A stretch of 64,000 nt of DNA, taken from assembly GCF_007997015.1 (NCBI RefSeq), contig NZ_VOSM01000001.1, positions 620,001 through 684,000 on the forward strand. The letters are read 5' to 3'. Under the pieces are notes generated by a model, which was not told the DNA's origin, searched no databases, and saw only the letters and a program-made list of their open reading frames with translations. This stretch comes from Lujinxingia vulgaris (lineage in GTDB: Bacteria; Myxococcota_A; Bradymonadia; Bradymonadales; Bradymonadaceae). Below are positions 24,657-33,609 of this stretch, piece by piece; the stretch's first letter is position 1; every line of letters starts with the position of its first letter. Position numbers and translations under genes: made by a program.

Positions 24657-24690
24657 CGCCGGCGCTCCGATCGGAGCGCCGGCGTTTTTT
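24657..24690 (+). terminator. Strong intrinsic terminator with no obvious plus-strand gene
   Basis: 28-bp perfect palindrome (CGCCGGCGCTCCGA and its complement) followed by six T on the plus strand. The nearest plus-strand gene is far upstream, so it may end a small unannotated RNA. In the minus direction the following bases (TTCTTCG) are only moderately U-rich but it could also end the 24846 gene. Confidence 0.75.
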
Positions 24691-24783
24691 CAATCAGGGC
24701 AAGCGTTGACCCTGAGAGGGGGCAGGCTGCTGGCTTTTTCAATCAGGGCAAGCGTTGACCCTCAAAGCGCTCAGGCTGCTGGC
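24686..24783. repeat. 49-bp tandem duplication
   Basis: Two adjacent 49-base units, 24686-24734 and 24735-24783. Both begin TTTTTCAATCAGGGCAAGCG and end CAGGCTGCTGGC; they differ only in a stretch of about nine bases in the middle. The first unit overlaps the T-tract of the terminator, suggesting slippage or duplication of terminator-distal DNA. Confidence 0.8.
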
Positions 24784-24845
24784 TTCGCGCTCATGAGCGG
24801 ACTACGCCCGACGAGCCTTTTTAAAGCACAGCCCCGGGGCAACGC

Positions 24846-26762
24846 TCAGGGGGCCAGTACATGGACATAACCCTCCCCGCCGTCTCCACCTCGGGTGGTG
24901 TTCCAGGGGCCGTTGTTCAGCGAGCCGACGCCACCGATGCCGCCCGCGGCCGAGGGCAGCACGCTGCCGCGATCGGCCTCGGCTGTTTCGGTGTAGATGA
25001 GCACCAGGCCGCCGGCACCGCCTCCGCCGCCGCCACCCTCACCGTTGTCTTCGCGCACGGCGTTGTTGCCGTTGAGGCCGGCGGCGCGCACCGCTCCGTT
25101 AAGCTGCACCTGAGCCGCGGCGATGAAGATGATGCCGCCCCCCGCGCCACCTGCACCACCGCGCGCCCCGTCGGAGTTGCCCGCACCGCCGGTGTAGTGG
25201 TCGGCACCTCCGCCGCCCCCGCCGGAGCCGGCGGTGAGCAGCGTGGCATCGCCCGCGCCGTAGGTCGTTCCAGCGATTCCGCCACTGCCGTGTTTGCCGA
25301 CGCCGTTGGCGCCCGCTGTGGCGTGGGATCCGCCGCCTCCGCCGCCGGCGTCATCTTCGGAGCCGGAGCCGCCATAGGTACCTCCGCCTCCACCGCCTTC
25401 GTTATTACCGCGCGCGCGAAGTCGTGTGGTCTTCAAAAAGGTCTCTCCCTGCCCGCCGGTGCGCGTCGTTCCGCTTCTCTCGCCGCGAATGCCACCGACA
25501 AAGCCCAGCCCGTCAGCGAGGATCTGGCCGCTCTCGTTGACCGTGAGCGTGCCCGAGACGCGGAAGGCCACCACGCCGCCCAGGGTGCCGTTCCAGGCCG
25601 ACGCCGTCAGGGTGCCGTCGACGATTAAATCGCTGAAGTGGGGCACGCGCTGCACCATGGTGGTGTCTGCGGCGTCGTAGACGTGGGTCAACGCCGTGCT
25701 CAGCGAGAGCGTGTCGTCGGTGACCGACTCGACGAACGCGAATTCATGGGTGCCCGCCGCGCCGATGAGGCTCTTCATGGTGATGACCAGCACCTCGTCG
25801 CCCGCCTCGAAGAACGAGGCGTCGCTCACCGTGAGGGTATCGGCGGTGTGCGAGATCAGCGAGGTCTTGTCGGCGTCGATCAGCAGGGGCTCGCCAGTGA
25901 GCACGCTGACGTCACCCTCGCTTCCGTCACCGTAGTGCGGGGTGTTAGGGGCGGCGCAGAAGCCATCCAGGCAGAGGCGGCTGAGGCAATCATTGGCGAG
26001 CAGGCAGGCGCCGGCGGTGTCGCAGGCGGAGCAGGAGTCGCCACCGCAATCCTGGTCGGTCTCACTGCCGTTTTGCACGCCGTCGTCGCAGGAGGGCGCA
26101 GCGCAGAAGCCGCCGTCGCAGACGCCGCTTGCGCAGTCGTTGGCGATGGCGCAGGCAAGGCCATCATCGCAGGCGCCGCAGGCGCCGCCGCAATCGACGT
26201 CGGTTTCGTCGCCGTTTTCCACGCCGTCGTCGCAGGCGGGGATGGCGCAGAAGCCGCCGTTGCAGACGCCGCTTGCGCAGTCGTTGGCGATGTTGCAGGC
26301 CAGGCCATCATCGCAGGCGCCGCAGGCGCCGCCGCAATCGACGTCGGTCTCGTCGCCATTTTGCACGCCGTCGTTGCAGGCGGGGATGGCGCAGATTCCT
26401 TCGTCACACACGCCGCTGCTGCAATCTTCGGCGATGTCGCAGCTCAATCCCTCGTCGCAGACGCCGCACTCACCGCCGCAGTCGACATCGGTCTCGTCTC
26501 CGTTTTGCGCCCCGTCGTCGCAGGTCGGGTCGGGAAGCGCGGGGCTCACGCAGACGCCCTCGTCGCAGACCTCGCTGGCGCAGTCACTGTCCTCGTCGCA
26601 GCTCTGAGCCACGTCGCACGTGCCGCAGGTGTCGCCGCCGCAGTCGACATCGGTCTCGACGCCGTTTTGCGCGCCATCGTCGCAGGTGGGGGCCGGGACA
26701 TTGGGAACGACCGAGGCATCATCGCCGCAGGCCGCCAGCGTCCAGGCCAGGCATAGAAACAT
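24846..26762 (-). CDS. Cysteine-repeat, glycine-rich lipoprotein
   Basis: 638-aa exported protein. A short signal ends at the lipobox LAAC with no basic residue before it, which is unusual. Residues 27-272 are five tandem repeats of about 48 aa (the first 54) with the theme DGVQNGDETDVDCGG followed by six to eight conserved cysteines; such repeats are common in myxobacterial surface proteins. Residues of about 280-420 are beta-rich. The C-terminal 200 residues are extremely glycine-rich with runs of GGGGGG, in a pattern like secreted structural proteins. The repeats are encoded at 25947-26684. Function unknown; probably on the cell surface, possibly adhesive. Confidence 0.85.
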   Translation of the reverse strand: MFLCLAWTLAACGDDASVVPNVPAPTCDDGAQNGVETDVDCGGDTCGTCDVAQSCDEDSDCASEVCDEGVCVSPALPDPTCDDGAQNGDETDVDCGGECGVCDEGLSCDIAEDCSSGVCDEGICAIPACNDGVQNGDETDVDCGGACGACDDGLACNIANDCASGVCNGGFCAIPACDDGVENGDETDVDCGGACGACDDGLACAIANDCASGVCDGGFCAAPSCDDGVQNGSETDQDCGGDSCSACDTAGACLLANDCLSRLCLDGFCAAPNTPHYGDGSEGDVSVLTGEPLLIDADKTSLISHTADTLTVSDASFFEAGDEVLVITMKSLIGAAGTHEFAFVESVTDDTLSLSTALTHVYDAADTTMVQRVPHFSDLIVDGTLTASAWNGTLGGVVAFRVSGTLTVNESGQILADGLGFVGGIRGERSGTTRTGGQGETFLKTTRLRARGNNEGGGGGGTYGGSGSEDDAGGGGGGSHATAGANGVGKHGSGGIAGTTYGAGDATLLTAGSGGGGGGADHYTGGAGNSDGARGGAGGAGGGIIFIAAAQVQLNGAVRAAGLNGNNAVREDNGEGGGGGGGAGGLVLIYTETAEADRGSVLPSAAGGIGGVGSLNNGPWNTTRGGDGGEGYVHVLAP

Positions 26763-26894
26763 CAGAAATCAAAGAGGGGATCGGACCATCGGATTTGGCT
26801 CCAGAGGATTTCGCGACTCGCCAGGTGTGGCGCGCGCGCGGGGGATTGGAAAGGGTTGTTGCGCCATGTAAAGCACACCCTGCCCCCGATGGCC

Positions 26895-26917
26895 AGCCCC
26901 CCTTCGAGGGGGGGGCT
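26895..26917 (-). terminator. GC hairpin after the Nramp-like gene
   Basis: AGCCCCCC / GGGGGGCT stem with a seven-base loop just past the stop of the minus-strand transporter gene at 26933. It has no U-tract, so termination is uncertain. Confidence 0.35.
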
Positions 26918-26932
26918 GCTGGAGCCGCGGGC

Positions 26933-28189
26933 TTAGCCCATCATCCCACCGAAAATCGCCTCGAGGACGCCGCGTCCGGAGCTGATCGCCACGTAGGTGG
27001 CAAAAATCACCAGCACCACGTTGATCAGGTTGCTCTTCCATCCATTGACGTGCTCGCCCATCGTCTTCTTGTCGTTCACCGCCCAGAAGAGGAAGGCCGC
27101 GGTCAGCGGAAGTCCAAACACGCCGTTGAAGGCCGGGAAGAGGGTGATCATCTGTACGATGCTCAGGCCGGTGACCGCCGAGACGATGGGCGACGACATG
27201 CCCAGCAGGATGCCGCCGGCGTAGATGAGTTTGAAGGACTTCGAGTCCTGCTCTTTCTCGGGGGCGTCGACGGCCTCCAGGATCATGTAGGGGATGGTCC
27301 ACATGATGGGCACGATGCTGTTAAACGCAGCGCCGATGACTCCGAGCAAAAAGACGACCATCGCCCACTCGCCAAGGACTTCGGCCAGGGCCTGGCCGGG
27401 CGTAATGAAGCTGGTTAGTTCGGTGTAGCCGGCCGGGCGGAGTACGGCGGCCGACACCACGATGATGCACACGGTGATAATGCCGCCGACGATGTAGCCA
27501 AAGCTCAGGTCGTGGCGCACATCGGAGAGATCTTCTTTGGTGGTCCAGCCTTTCTTTTTGACGAGGATCGACTCCAGAAAGAAGTTCGGCCACAGCGCGG
27601 TCGTCCCCAGAATCGCAGCTCCCAGCAACATCGCGCCCTGGTCGGGGAGTGAGGGCACAAAGCCCTGCGCAACTTCCACCGGGGAGGGACCGCTGGCACC
27701 GGCGACGACGATGTAGAGCACGAGCAGCACGAACATCATCGCGGTCACGAACTTCTCGACGCGGTCGTATTTGAGCACGCCGGTGAGAATCGCGGCGACC
27801 CCGGCGACGAGCGCCACCGGCTGCCAGGCCAGCGCCTCGCCAGTGAGAATCTCAACGGACATCCCCACCGCCGCAGTCAGCGCGACCGTCCAGGCGATGC
27901 ACCCCAGCGAGAGAAAGAGGGCGATGGTCAGCGCCGGGCCTTTGCCGATCTTTTTGCGGATAAAGCCCATCAGCGTGTCGCCAAAAATGCCCAGGCGCGC
28001 GCTCATATCCTGGGCCATAAAACCCAGGAGCACCGCGCCGATCACCGCCCAGATCAACGCGTAGCCGTACTCAACCCCGGCCTGGCTGGCGATGTAGATG
28101 GAGCCGCTGCCAAAGTAGCTGGCGACCATCACAAAGCTCAGGCCGTACTTCTCGAAAAAACGCTTCATAAGGGACTGCACTTTCAACAT
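26933..28189 (-). CDS. Nramp-related metal transporter, non-canonical motifs
   Basis: 418-aa inner-membrane protein with about eleven helices in the LeuT/Nramp order. TM1 carries SYFGSGSIYIASQAGVEYGY where canonical Nramp has DPGN, and TM6 reads TTALWPNFFLESILVKK where canonical Nramp has MPHN. The rest (KYDRVEKF, the LLGVIGAAFNS segment) fits the family. Substrate is therefore uncertain; related clades with altered motifs move other ions such as Mg2+ or have unknown substrates. The ATG at 28189 is chosen because the 118 residues upstream are a shadow of the neighbouring gene. It may be co-transcribed with the TauE-like gene 124 bases upstream. Confidence 0.85.
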   Translation of the reverse strand: MLKVQSLMKRFFEKYGLSFVMVASYFGSGSIYIASQAGVEYGYALIWAVIGAVLLGFMAQDMSARLGIFGDTLMGFIRKKIGKGPALTIALFLSLGCIAWTVALTAAVGMSVEILTGEALAWQPVALVAGVAAILTGVLKYDRVEKFVTAMMFVLLVLYIVVAGASGPSPVEVAQGFVPSLPDQGAMLLGAAILGTTALWPNFFLESILVKKKGWTTKEDLSDVRHDLSFGYIVGGIITVCIIVVSAAVLRPAGYTELTSFITPGQALAEVLGEWAMVVFLLGVIGAAFNSIVPIMWTIPYMILEAVDAPEKEQDSKSFKLIYAGGILLGMSSPIVSAVTGLSIVQMITLFPAFNGVFGLPLTAAFLFWAVNDKKTMGEHVNGWKSNLINVVLVIFATYVAISSGRGVLEAIFGGMMG

Positions 28190-28313
28190 AAGTTCTCGTT
28201 GTGTTGGGGGTGGAAGGGGGCAAGGGGGGCGCGAGACGTGCGAGGGCATCCCGCGCGTGTGGGTCTTGCAAACCATGAAGATGGTGGCGATCGGAGGGTG
28301 ATACGTCGGCGCG

Positions 28314-29102
28314 CTATGTCGTCCCGGCGCCCGAGAGCATGTAGATGCCCAGGGCGAGCAGCACGAACGCCAGGCCTGTTTTGAGGCGAGTGGGGTCGAT
28401 GCGGCGGGCGATGACCCAGCCGGCGACGGTGCCGATGAAGAGGGGGATGCCCACCAGTATGGCGAGTCCCCAGTCGATGGCACCGACCATCGCAAAGCCC
28501 AGCGCGGCGAAGGCCGCGATGAAGATCGACTGCACCTGGGCAAGCGCCACCGCCAGGAGCATCGGCACGCCCAGCACCACCATCAGAGGCACGGCCAGCA
28601 CCGGGCCACCCACGCCGAGAAGTCCGCCGGGCAGCCCCACGGCAAGGCCCAGACCCGCCATCGCCAGGCGACCTTTCGGGGAGTCGAGCTCAAAGTCTGC
28701 AGGTGCTTCCAGCGCGCGGGAGCGAGAGCGCTCGCGCACCAGGATGATCACGCCCGTCATCAGCACGAACCCGCCGAGCAGAAGCCCGAAGAGGTCGGCG
28801 TCGAGCACGGTGTTGAGCCGCGCGCCCACAAAAGCCCCCACCACGCTTGTGAGGCTCAAGATCAGCGCGGCGTTACGTGCGGTCGACGTCGCCAGCTGTC
28901 CGGAGCGCAGGTACGCGTAACTTCCCAGAAGGCCGGTGCCGATAAAGGTCACGCTGGCGGTGCCAGCGACGGTGGCCGGATCGATGTCGAGCAGAAGAAA
29001 GAGCGCGATGGTGACGAAGATGCCACCGGGCCCGATCGTGGTGATGCACACCCCGCCGATAAGCGCGATAAGAACAAGGATAATGCCAAGCCCGAGAGTC
29101 AT
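28314..29102 (-). CDS. TauE/SafE family sulfite/organosulfur exporter-like permease
   Basis: 262-aa inner-membrane protein with eight or so hydrophobic helices in two repeats. It shows the typical first-repeat GIFVTIALFLLLDIDPATVAG and second-repeat GLPGGLLGVGGPVLAVPLMV segments of TauE/SafE (formerly DUF81) transporters. The family exports sulfite, sulfoacetate or similar anions; no substrate can be assigned here. It lies 124 bases upstream of the Nramp-like gene on the same strand. Confidence 0.88.
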   Translation of the reverse strand: MTLGLGIILVLIALIGGVCITTIGPGGIFVTIALFLLLDIDPATVAGTASVTFIGTGLLGSYAYLRSGQLATSTARNAALILSLTSVVGAFVGARLNTVLDADLFGLLLGGFVLMTGVIILVRERSRSRALEAPADFELDSPKGRLAMAGLGLAVGLPGGLLGVGGPVLAVPLMVVLGVPMLLAVALAQVQSIFIAAFAALGFAMVGAIDWGLAILVGIPLFIGTVAGWVIARRIDPTRLKTGLAFVLLALGIYMLSGAGTT

Positions 29103-29390
29103 GGGGGCCTTTAGAGAGGGTCAACCAGGCTGTCCGAGAGGACGGCGACGAACGCAGGGCGCAGCGAAAGGTCGGGGGGAAGAGGTGACCTGTGCACCCA
29201 TAAAGCGCGCAGAGTATACATAATTCCGGGCGTTTTGGGGAGGGAAGATCGAAAATACCCGCTACGCCCCCCCGGAGCGAGGATTGCCGAGGGGGGCGAT
29301 GGCGGTTAAGCAGGTGGCGAGTATTTGAGACAAAGCAGCGTCTGCCCGGGCAGACGACGGAAACAGAGCGAAGCGAAAAGCGAGGCGTGT

Positions 29391-31505
29391 ATGAGGTTGA
29401 AAAAGAGCAGCTGGTGGTTGGCCGGGTTGGGCCTGGCGGTGGGAGCGGCGTGTGCGACGCAACCGCAGAGTGCGAGCGAAGAGACCGAGCCGCAACTCGG
29501 CGTGGAGGTCGAAGAAGCCGCGGAGGCCGAGGCCACTGGCGAGCCGCGTTTTGGCAACTTCGGCTTTGATACCGAGGGCATGAACACAGATGTCACCCCC
29601 GGCGACGATTTTTACGCCTACGCCAGCGGCGCCTGGCAGGAGACCACCGAGATTCCCTCGGACCGCGCGCGCTACGGCGTCTTCGACATGCTCAGCCTGG
29701 AGGCCGAGGAGCAGGTCAACCAGATCATCCTCGCCGCCGCAAAAGAAGGCGGAGAGCCGGGCAGCAACGCTCAGCTCATCGGCGACCTCTACGCGAGCTG
29801 GATGGACGCCGAGTCCATTGAAGAGGCCGGTCTAAAGCCGCTGCAGCCTCATTTCGCCGCCATCAACGCGCTGGACTCCCATGACGCCGCCGCGCGTCTG
29901 ATGGCCGACCCGGTCTACCCGGTGATGGTCAGCGTGCGCATCATGCCCGACCCGGCCGACCCCACCGTCTACACGGTGAGCTCCGGGCAGAGCGGGCTGG
30001 GGATGCCCAACCGCGACTATTACCTGGATGAGTCCGAGCGCTTTGTGCAGTACCGCCAGGCCTACCTCGAATACATCGCTCGTCTCTTCGAGCTCGCCAT
30101 GATCGAAGGCGGCGTCGAGAAGGCCGAGGCCATCCTGGCGTTGGAGACGGCGATCGCAAAGGCGCACTGGACCCGCGAGCGCTCCCGCCAGGTCGAGGAG
30201 ACCTACAACGTGCTCAGCGTCGAGGAATACGCGGCGCTGGCGCCCTCCCTCAAGCTCGCAGAGGGCCTGGAGATCCGCGGGTTGACCGACCTCGATAAGG
30301 TCATCGTCTCGCAGCCCAGCGCGGTGGAGGGCATCGGGGAGGTCTTTGCAAACGCCTCGCTCGATCTTCTCAAAGATTACCTGACCTTCCACTTCATCTC
30401 CGATCGCGCGTCCTGGCTGCCGAGCGCCTTTGATGAGGCCAGCTTCACTTTTTACTCCAAGACGCTGCGCGGCACCGAAGAGCAGCGCGAGCGCGACCGC
30501 CGCGGCACCGAGCTCGTGGGCTGGACCCTGGGTCACGCCGTGGGCCAGGAGTACGTCGCGCTGCACTTCCCGCCGGAGTCCAAGGCGCAGATGGAAGATC
30601 TCGTCGCCAACCTCACCGAAGGGTTTGAGGGCCGCCTGAAAACCCTCGACTGGATGGACGACGCCACCCGCGCGCAGGCTCTGGAGAAGTTGTCGACCTT
30701 TGAGCCGCGCATCGGCTACCCCGAGACGTGGGACAGCTACGAAGGGCTGGAGCTGGCCGCCGACGACTATTTTGGCAACCGCCTGCGCATCAGCGAGCAT
30801 CGCTGGAACGAGGAGCTCAAGCGCTTTAAAGAGCCCGTCGATCGCGAGCGCTGGAGCTGGCCGCCGCAGATGGTCAACGCGAGCTACAACCCGCTGATGA
30901 ACCAGATCACCTTCCCGGCCGGCATCCTGCAGGCGCCTTTCTTCGATCCCCACGCCGATCCGGCCATGAACTACGGCGCGATCGGGGCGGTCATTGGCCA
31001 CGAGATTGGCCACGGCTTCGACGACCAGGGCCGCCGCTTCGACGCCCATGGGCGCATCCGCGACTGGTGGACCCCTGAGACCAACGCCGCGTTTGAAGAA
31101 GCTTCAAGCCGGCTGGGTGAGCAGTACTCGCAGTTCTGCCCGATCGACGACCTCTGCATCAACGGCCAGCTCTCGATGGGCGAGAACATCGGTGACCTCG
31201 GTGGCATGCAGATGGCCTATGCGGCCTACCGCAACTTCGTCGAGAAGACCTATCCCGAGGGCGAAGCGCCAGTGATCGACGGCTTCACCGGCGACCAGCG
31301 CTTCTTTTTAGCCTGGGCGCAGGTCTGGCGCTCGCTCTACCGCGACGACGCGCTTCGCGCCCAGCTCGTCAACGGCCCGCACTCCCCGGGCATGTACCGC
31401 GTCAACGGCGTGGTGCGTAACCTCGACGCCTGGTACGAGGCCTTCGATGTGACCGAAGACCACGCCCTCTACCTGCCGCCGGAAGAGCGCGTCCGCATCT
31501 GGTGA
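29391..31505 (+). CDS. M13 family zinc metallopeptidase (lipoprotein)
   Basis: 704-aa exported peptidase of the neprilysin/endothelin-converting-enzyme family. A lipoprotein signal ends in VGAAC at the lipobox, followed by an acidic linker, then the M13 N-terminal domain from about residue 60. The zinc site is intact: HEIGHGFDDQGR near residue 535 supplies the HExxH pair and ENIGDLGG the third ligand glutamate; the substrate-binding NASYNP segment precedes it. The ATG at 29391 gives the intact signal. It acts at the cell envelope and hydrolyses peptides. A terminator follows. Confidence 0.95.
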   Translation: MRLKKSSWWLAGLGLAVGAACATQPQSASEETEPQLGVEVEEAAEAEATGEPRFGNFGFDTEGMNTDVTPGDDFYAYASGAWQETTEIPSDRARYGVFDMLSLEAEEQVNQIILAAAKEGGEPGSNAQLIGDLYASWMDAESIEEAGLKPLQPHFAAINALDSHDAAARLMADPVYPVMVSVRIMPDPADPTVYTVSSGQSGLGMPNRDYYLDESERFVQYRQAYLEYIARLFELAMIEGGVEKAEAILALETAIAKAHWTRERSRQVEETYNVLSVEEYAALAPSLKLAEGLEIRGLTDLDKVIVSQPSAVEGIGEVFANASLDLLKDYLTFHFISDRASWLPSAFDEASFTFYSKTLRGTEEQRERDRRGTELVGWTLGHAVGQEYVALHFPPESKAQMEDLVANLTEGFEGRLKTLDWMDDATRAQALEKLSTFEPRIGYPETWDSYEGLELAADDYFGNRLRISEHRWNEELKRFKEPVDRERWSWPPQMVNASYNPLMNQITFPAGILQAPFFDPHADPAMNYGAIGAVIGHEIGHGFDDQGRRFDAHGRIRDWWTPETNAAFEEASSRLGEQYSQFCPIDDLCINGQLSMGENIGDLGGMQMAYAAYRNFVEKTYPEGEAPVIDGFTGDQRFFLAWAQVWRSLYRDDALRAQLVNGPHSPGMYRVNGVVRNLDAWYEAFDVTEDHALYLPPEERVRIW

Positions 31506-31576
31506 TTTTTAATCAGGGGAGCTGGGTCTGAAGTTGGGTGAGGCGTTGATGCCCCCCAACATCGGGCGCACTGCCT

Positions 31577-31627
31577 GAACGAAAAACACCCCCGAGATTC
31601 GCGTGGATCTCGGGGGTGTTTTCGTTC
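31577..31627 (+). terminator. Long bidirectional terminator hairpin
   Basis: A stem of about 21 bp with one bulged A, ACACCCCCGAGAT pairing with ATCTCGGGGGTGT and extended by GAACGAAAA/TTTTCGTTC. It lies between the convergent peptidase and VOC genes and has A/T tracts on both sides. Confidence 0.88.
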
Positions 31628-31659
31628 AGTTCGCTGTGTAAAAGCACGCTCTGGCGAAC

Positions 31660-32052
31660 TCAGGCGTCGGGGCTATACGGAACGGCCGGCGGCTCCCACA
31701 ACTCAAATCGGTTGCCCTCCGGATCGACCGCCCATCCAAATTTGCCAAACTCCGAGTCTTCGGTCTTCGCATCGACCTCGACCCCGGCGTCGCGCAGGCT
31801 TTGGAGCATGGCGTGGAGGTCGTCGACGCGGAAGTTGATCATGAAGGCCTGGCGCTCGCTTCCAAAGTACTCGGTGTCTTTTTTGAAGGGCGCAAAGATG
31901 CTGTAGGCCTCCGGCTGCGTCTCTTCTTTGTTCTGGAAGATGACGTAGCCATCGAAGTCCGGGAGGCCCAGGTGCTCGACGTACCAGGCCTGAAGGGCTT
32001 TGGGGTCGTTAGCGCGAAAGAAGATGCCGCCGATGCCGGTGACGCGTGCCAT
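31660..32052 (-). CDS. VOC family protein (glyoxalase/bleomycin-resistance fold)
   Basis: 130-aa cytoplasmic protein, the usual length for a single VOC unit. The two beta-alpha-beta-beta modules are seen as IGGIFFRANDPKALQAWYVE with HLGL, and MINFRVDDLHAMLQSLRDAG with GWAVDPEGNRFELWEP. The final E in FELWEP is the typical metal ligand; which substrate it handles is unknown. The ATG at 32052 has GAGGAGC upstream, better than the earlier in-frame start. Confidence 0.88.
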   Translation of the reverse strand: MARVTGIGGIFFRANDPKALQAWYVEHLGLPDFDGYVIFQNKEETQPEAYSIFAPFKKDTEYFGSERQAFMINFRVDDLHAMLQSLRDAGVEVDAKTEDSEFGKFGWAVDPEGNRFELWEPPAVPYSPDA

Positions 32053-32134
32053 GCGATGCTCCTCGAGGTTGGAGGGGAAGTCCTGCGAAGAACATCGCAT
32101 AGGGGCAGCGCGCGCGTCTATCGAGCCTCAGGCA

Positions 32135-32770
32135 TTATGAGGCTGAGGGCTTTGAGCGCGGCGCGGCGGCCATTGCGCGAAGGCCGAACCACCCCAGCAG
32201 AAGAACAATCAGCAGGCGGTTGGGGCTCGACGAGTTGCCGCTGCTGCTGCAATCCAGCGGGCCCTCGTCCGACCTCTGGCCGGGCGGCAACCTGTAGGAT
32301 TGTTCAAGGCTCAGGTTCACCTCGTGGGTGGCCTCCCCGTCATGGGCCAGCAGGAACGCCGAGGTTGAGTCGCTGCCGATAAAAGGCTCACCCTCCTCAT
32401 CGAGCCCGGCCTCCAGAGGCACCCCAAGCTCAGCGCCGGCGGGGATCTCGGCGAGCAGGCAGCTCGCGTCGAGCTGGCCATCGGCCTCAAGCGCCACGCA
32501 CTCCCCGTCGTAGAAGCTCAGCGCCCCCTCACAGCCGTTGCTCAACGTGATGCTGATGGCGCAATGATCTTCTCCCTCGGGCAAAACCTCAAAGGGCGCG
32601 TCGCTCTGCAGGCAACCAAGCGTCTCGGCGATCGAGGCGTCGGTGGTGCAACGCAGCGGACCGAGCTCGGGGCTCGTCGCGCTGGCCTCACTCAGGGTGA
32701 CGCTCAGACTCATCACCAGCGCCGTCAGCGCGATCGCGAATCGGTGGAGGAGGTGTTGTCCAGAAATCAT
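32135..32770 (-). CDS. Exported protein with MYXO-CTERM-like tail
   Basis: 211-aa protein with an N-terminal signal peptide (FAIALTALVMSLSVTLSEASA) and a C-terminal tripartite tail: a Cys-Ser-rich motif (DCSSSGNSSS), a hydrophobic helix (RLLIVLLLGWFGL) and a basic end. This resembles the MYXO-CTERM type of sorting signal. The mature part has paired cysteines and short strands (ITLSNGCEGALSFYDGECVA). Start M at 32770 chosen for the signal peptide. Predicted to be surface-anchored; function unknown. Confidence 0.75.
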   Translation of the reverse strand: MISGQHLLHRFAIALTALVMSLSVTLSEASATSPELGPLRCTTDASIAETLGCLQSDAPFEVLPEGEDHCAISITLSNGCEGALSFYDGECVALEADGQLDASCLLAEIPAGAELGVPLEAGLDEEGEPFIGSDSTSAFLLAHDGEATHEVNLSLEQSYRLPPGQRSDEGPLDCSSSGNSSSPNRLLIVLLLGWFGLRAMAAAPRSKPSAS

Positions 32771-32876
32771 GGCCGGCCTCTCAAGCGTGGGGTGACGCGT
32801 ATCCAACGCGCCCGTTGTCGGGCTTCATCGCTGGATAGTTGCAGAGAGCGTGCCAACCAGGGGCTTGCCGGGGCGC

Positions 32877-33458
32877 TCAGGTGCAGCGTAGATCCGAGAC
32901 CGAGCCCAGACGAATGGTGCACAGGTTGGACGTGCATTGCGCATCATCATCGCAGGGCTCGCCACTCATGCGCCGGCAATACGTGTCTTCGCAGGCGCGG
33001 CGGATGCCGTCGGCGTTGGAGCAGTCGGCGTTCATCACGCAACGCTCCTGGTCGAGCGCCTCGGAGGCCACCTGGCAGGTGGCCGGGCCCTCGGCCGGCC
33101 CGGCACAAAACGCCCCCGGCCCGGCGCACTGACTGGCGTCGTCGCAGGGCTCGCCAGGCTGGCGCTTCGCCTCACAGCGGCCGCGGGTAAAACAGCCCTC
33201 CTCGGTGGTGACGTTGCAGGGCTCGTCATAGGCGCAGTAGGTGCCCGGGCAGCAGGCCGGGCCCTGGTCAGGGTTGCAGGCGCGCGCCGGATCCAGGCAC
33301 ACCACCGCCGTGCAACTTCCACCCTGGCAGGCCTCGCCATCAAAACAGTCCAGATCGCTCTGGCAGGCCGGCTCCGCGTCGGAAGAACAGGCGACCATCA
33401 GCGTGCTTAGAAGCAACGCAGCACCGTGGCGAATGAGAAGGTCTGAGCGTCGTAACAT
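32877..33458 (-). CDS. Cysteine-rich hypothetical lipoprotein
   Basis: 193-aa exported protein. The signal ends with a lipobox (STLMVAC). The mature part has more than twenty cysteines in patterns such as CQSDLDCFDGEACQGGSC and CDDDAQCTSNLC, like Dickkopf-type or EGF-like disulfide-rich domains found in myxobacterial-type surface proteins. No enzyme motif. It sits 106 bases downstream of nothing on its strand and is followed by the MYXO-CTERM-like gene, so the two may be co-transcribed. Confidence 0.78.
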   Translation of the reverse strand: MLRRSDLLIRHGAALLLSTLMVACSSDAEPACQSDLDCFDGEACQGGSCTAVVCLDPARACNPDQGPACCPGTYCAYDEPCNVTTEEGCFTRGRCEAKRQPGEPCDDASQCAGPGAFCAGPAEGPATCQVASEALDQERCVMNADCSNADGIRRACEDTYCRRMSGEPCDDDAQCTSNLCTIRLGSVSDLRCT

Positions 33459-33609
33459 CGAAGGGCCGGGGTGGGGGAAGACAGCGTCAGGTAAGCCTAA
33501 TCGAGCCCTTTGCCGTACTCAAGGTCAGGGGCCGGAGGTTTGGTGCAAACCTGCGGGTGTGCAGCTTTGCCATCAGCAGCGATGGACTTCCTCGTTACGC
33601 GGAGTCGTG

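Larger units (their letters stand above)
24499..24845. other. Intergenic region rich in repeats
   Basis: 347 bases with no gene. They contain a palindrome at 24564, a direct repeat pair at 24603/24625, a strong hairpin terminator at 24657 and a 49-bp tandem duplication at 24686, each listed separately. No promoter was convincing. Confidence 0.5.

Noticed and set aside
25947-26684. Regular repeats resembling a CRISPR or satellite array
   Set aside because: The 144-bp period is a multiple of three and encodes cysteine-rich protein repeats.
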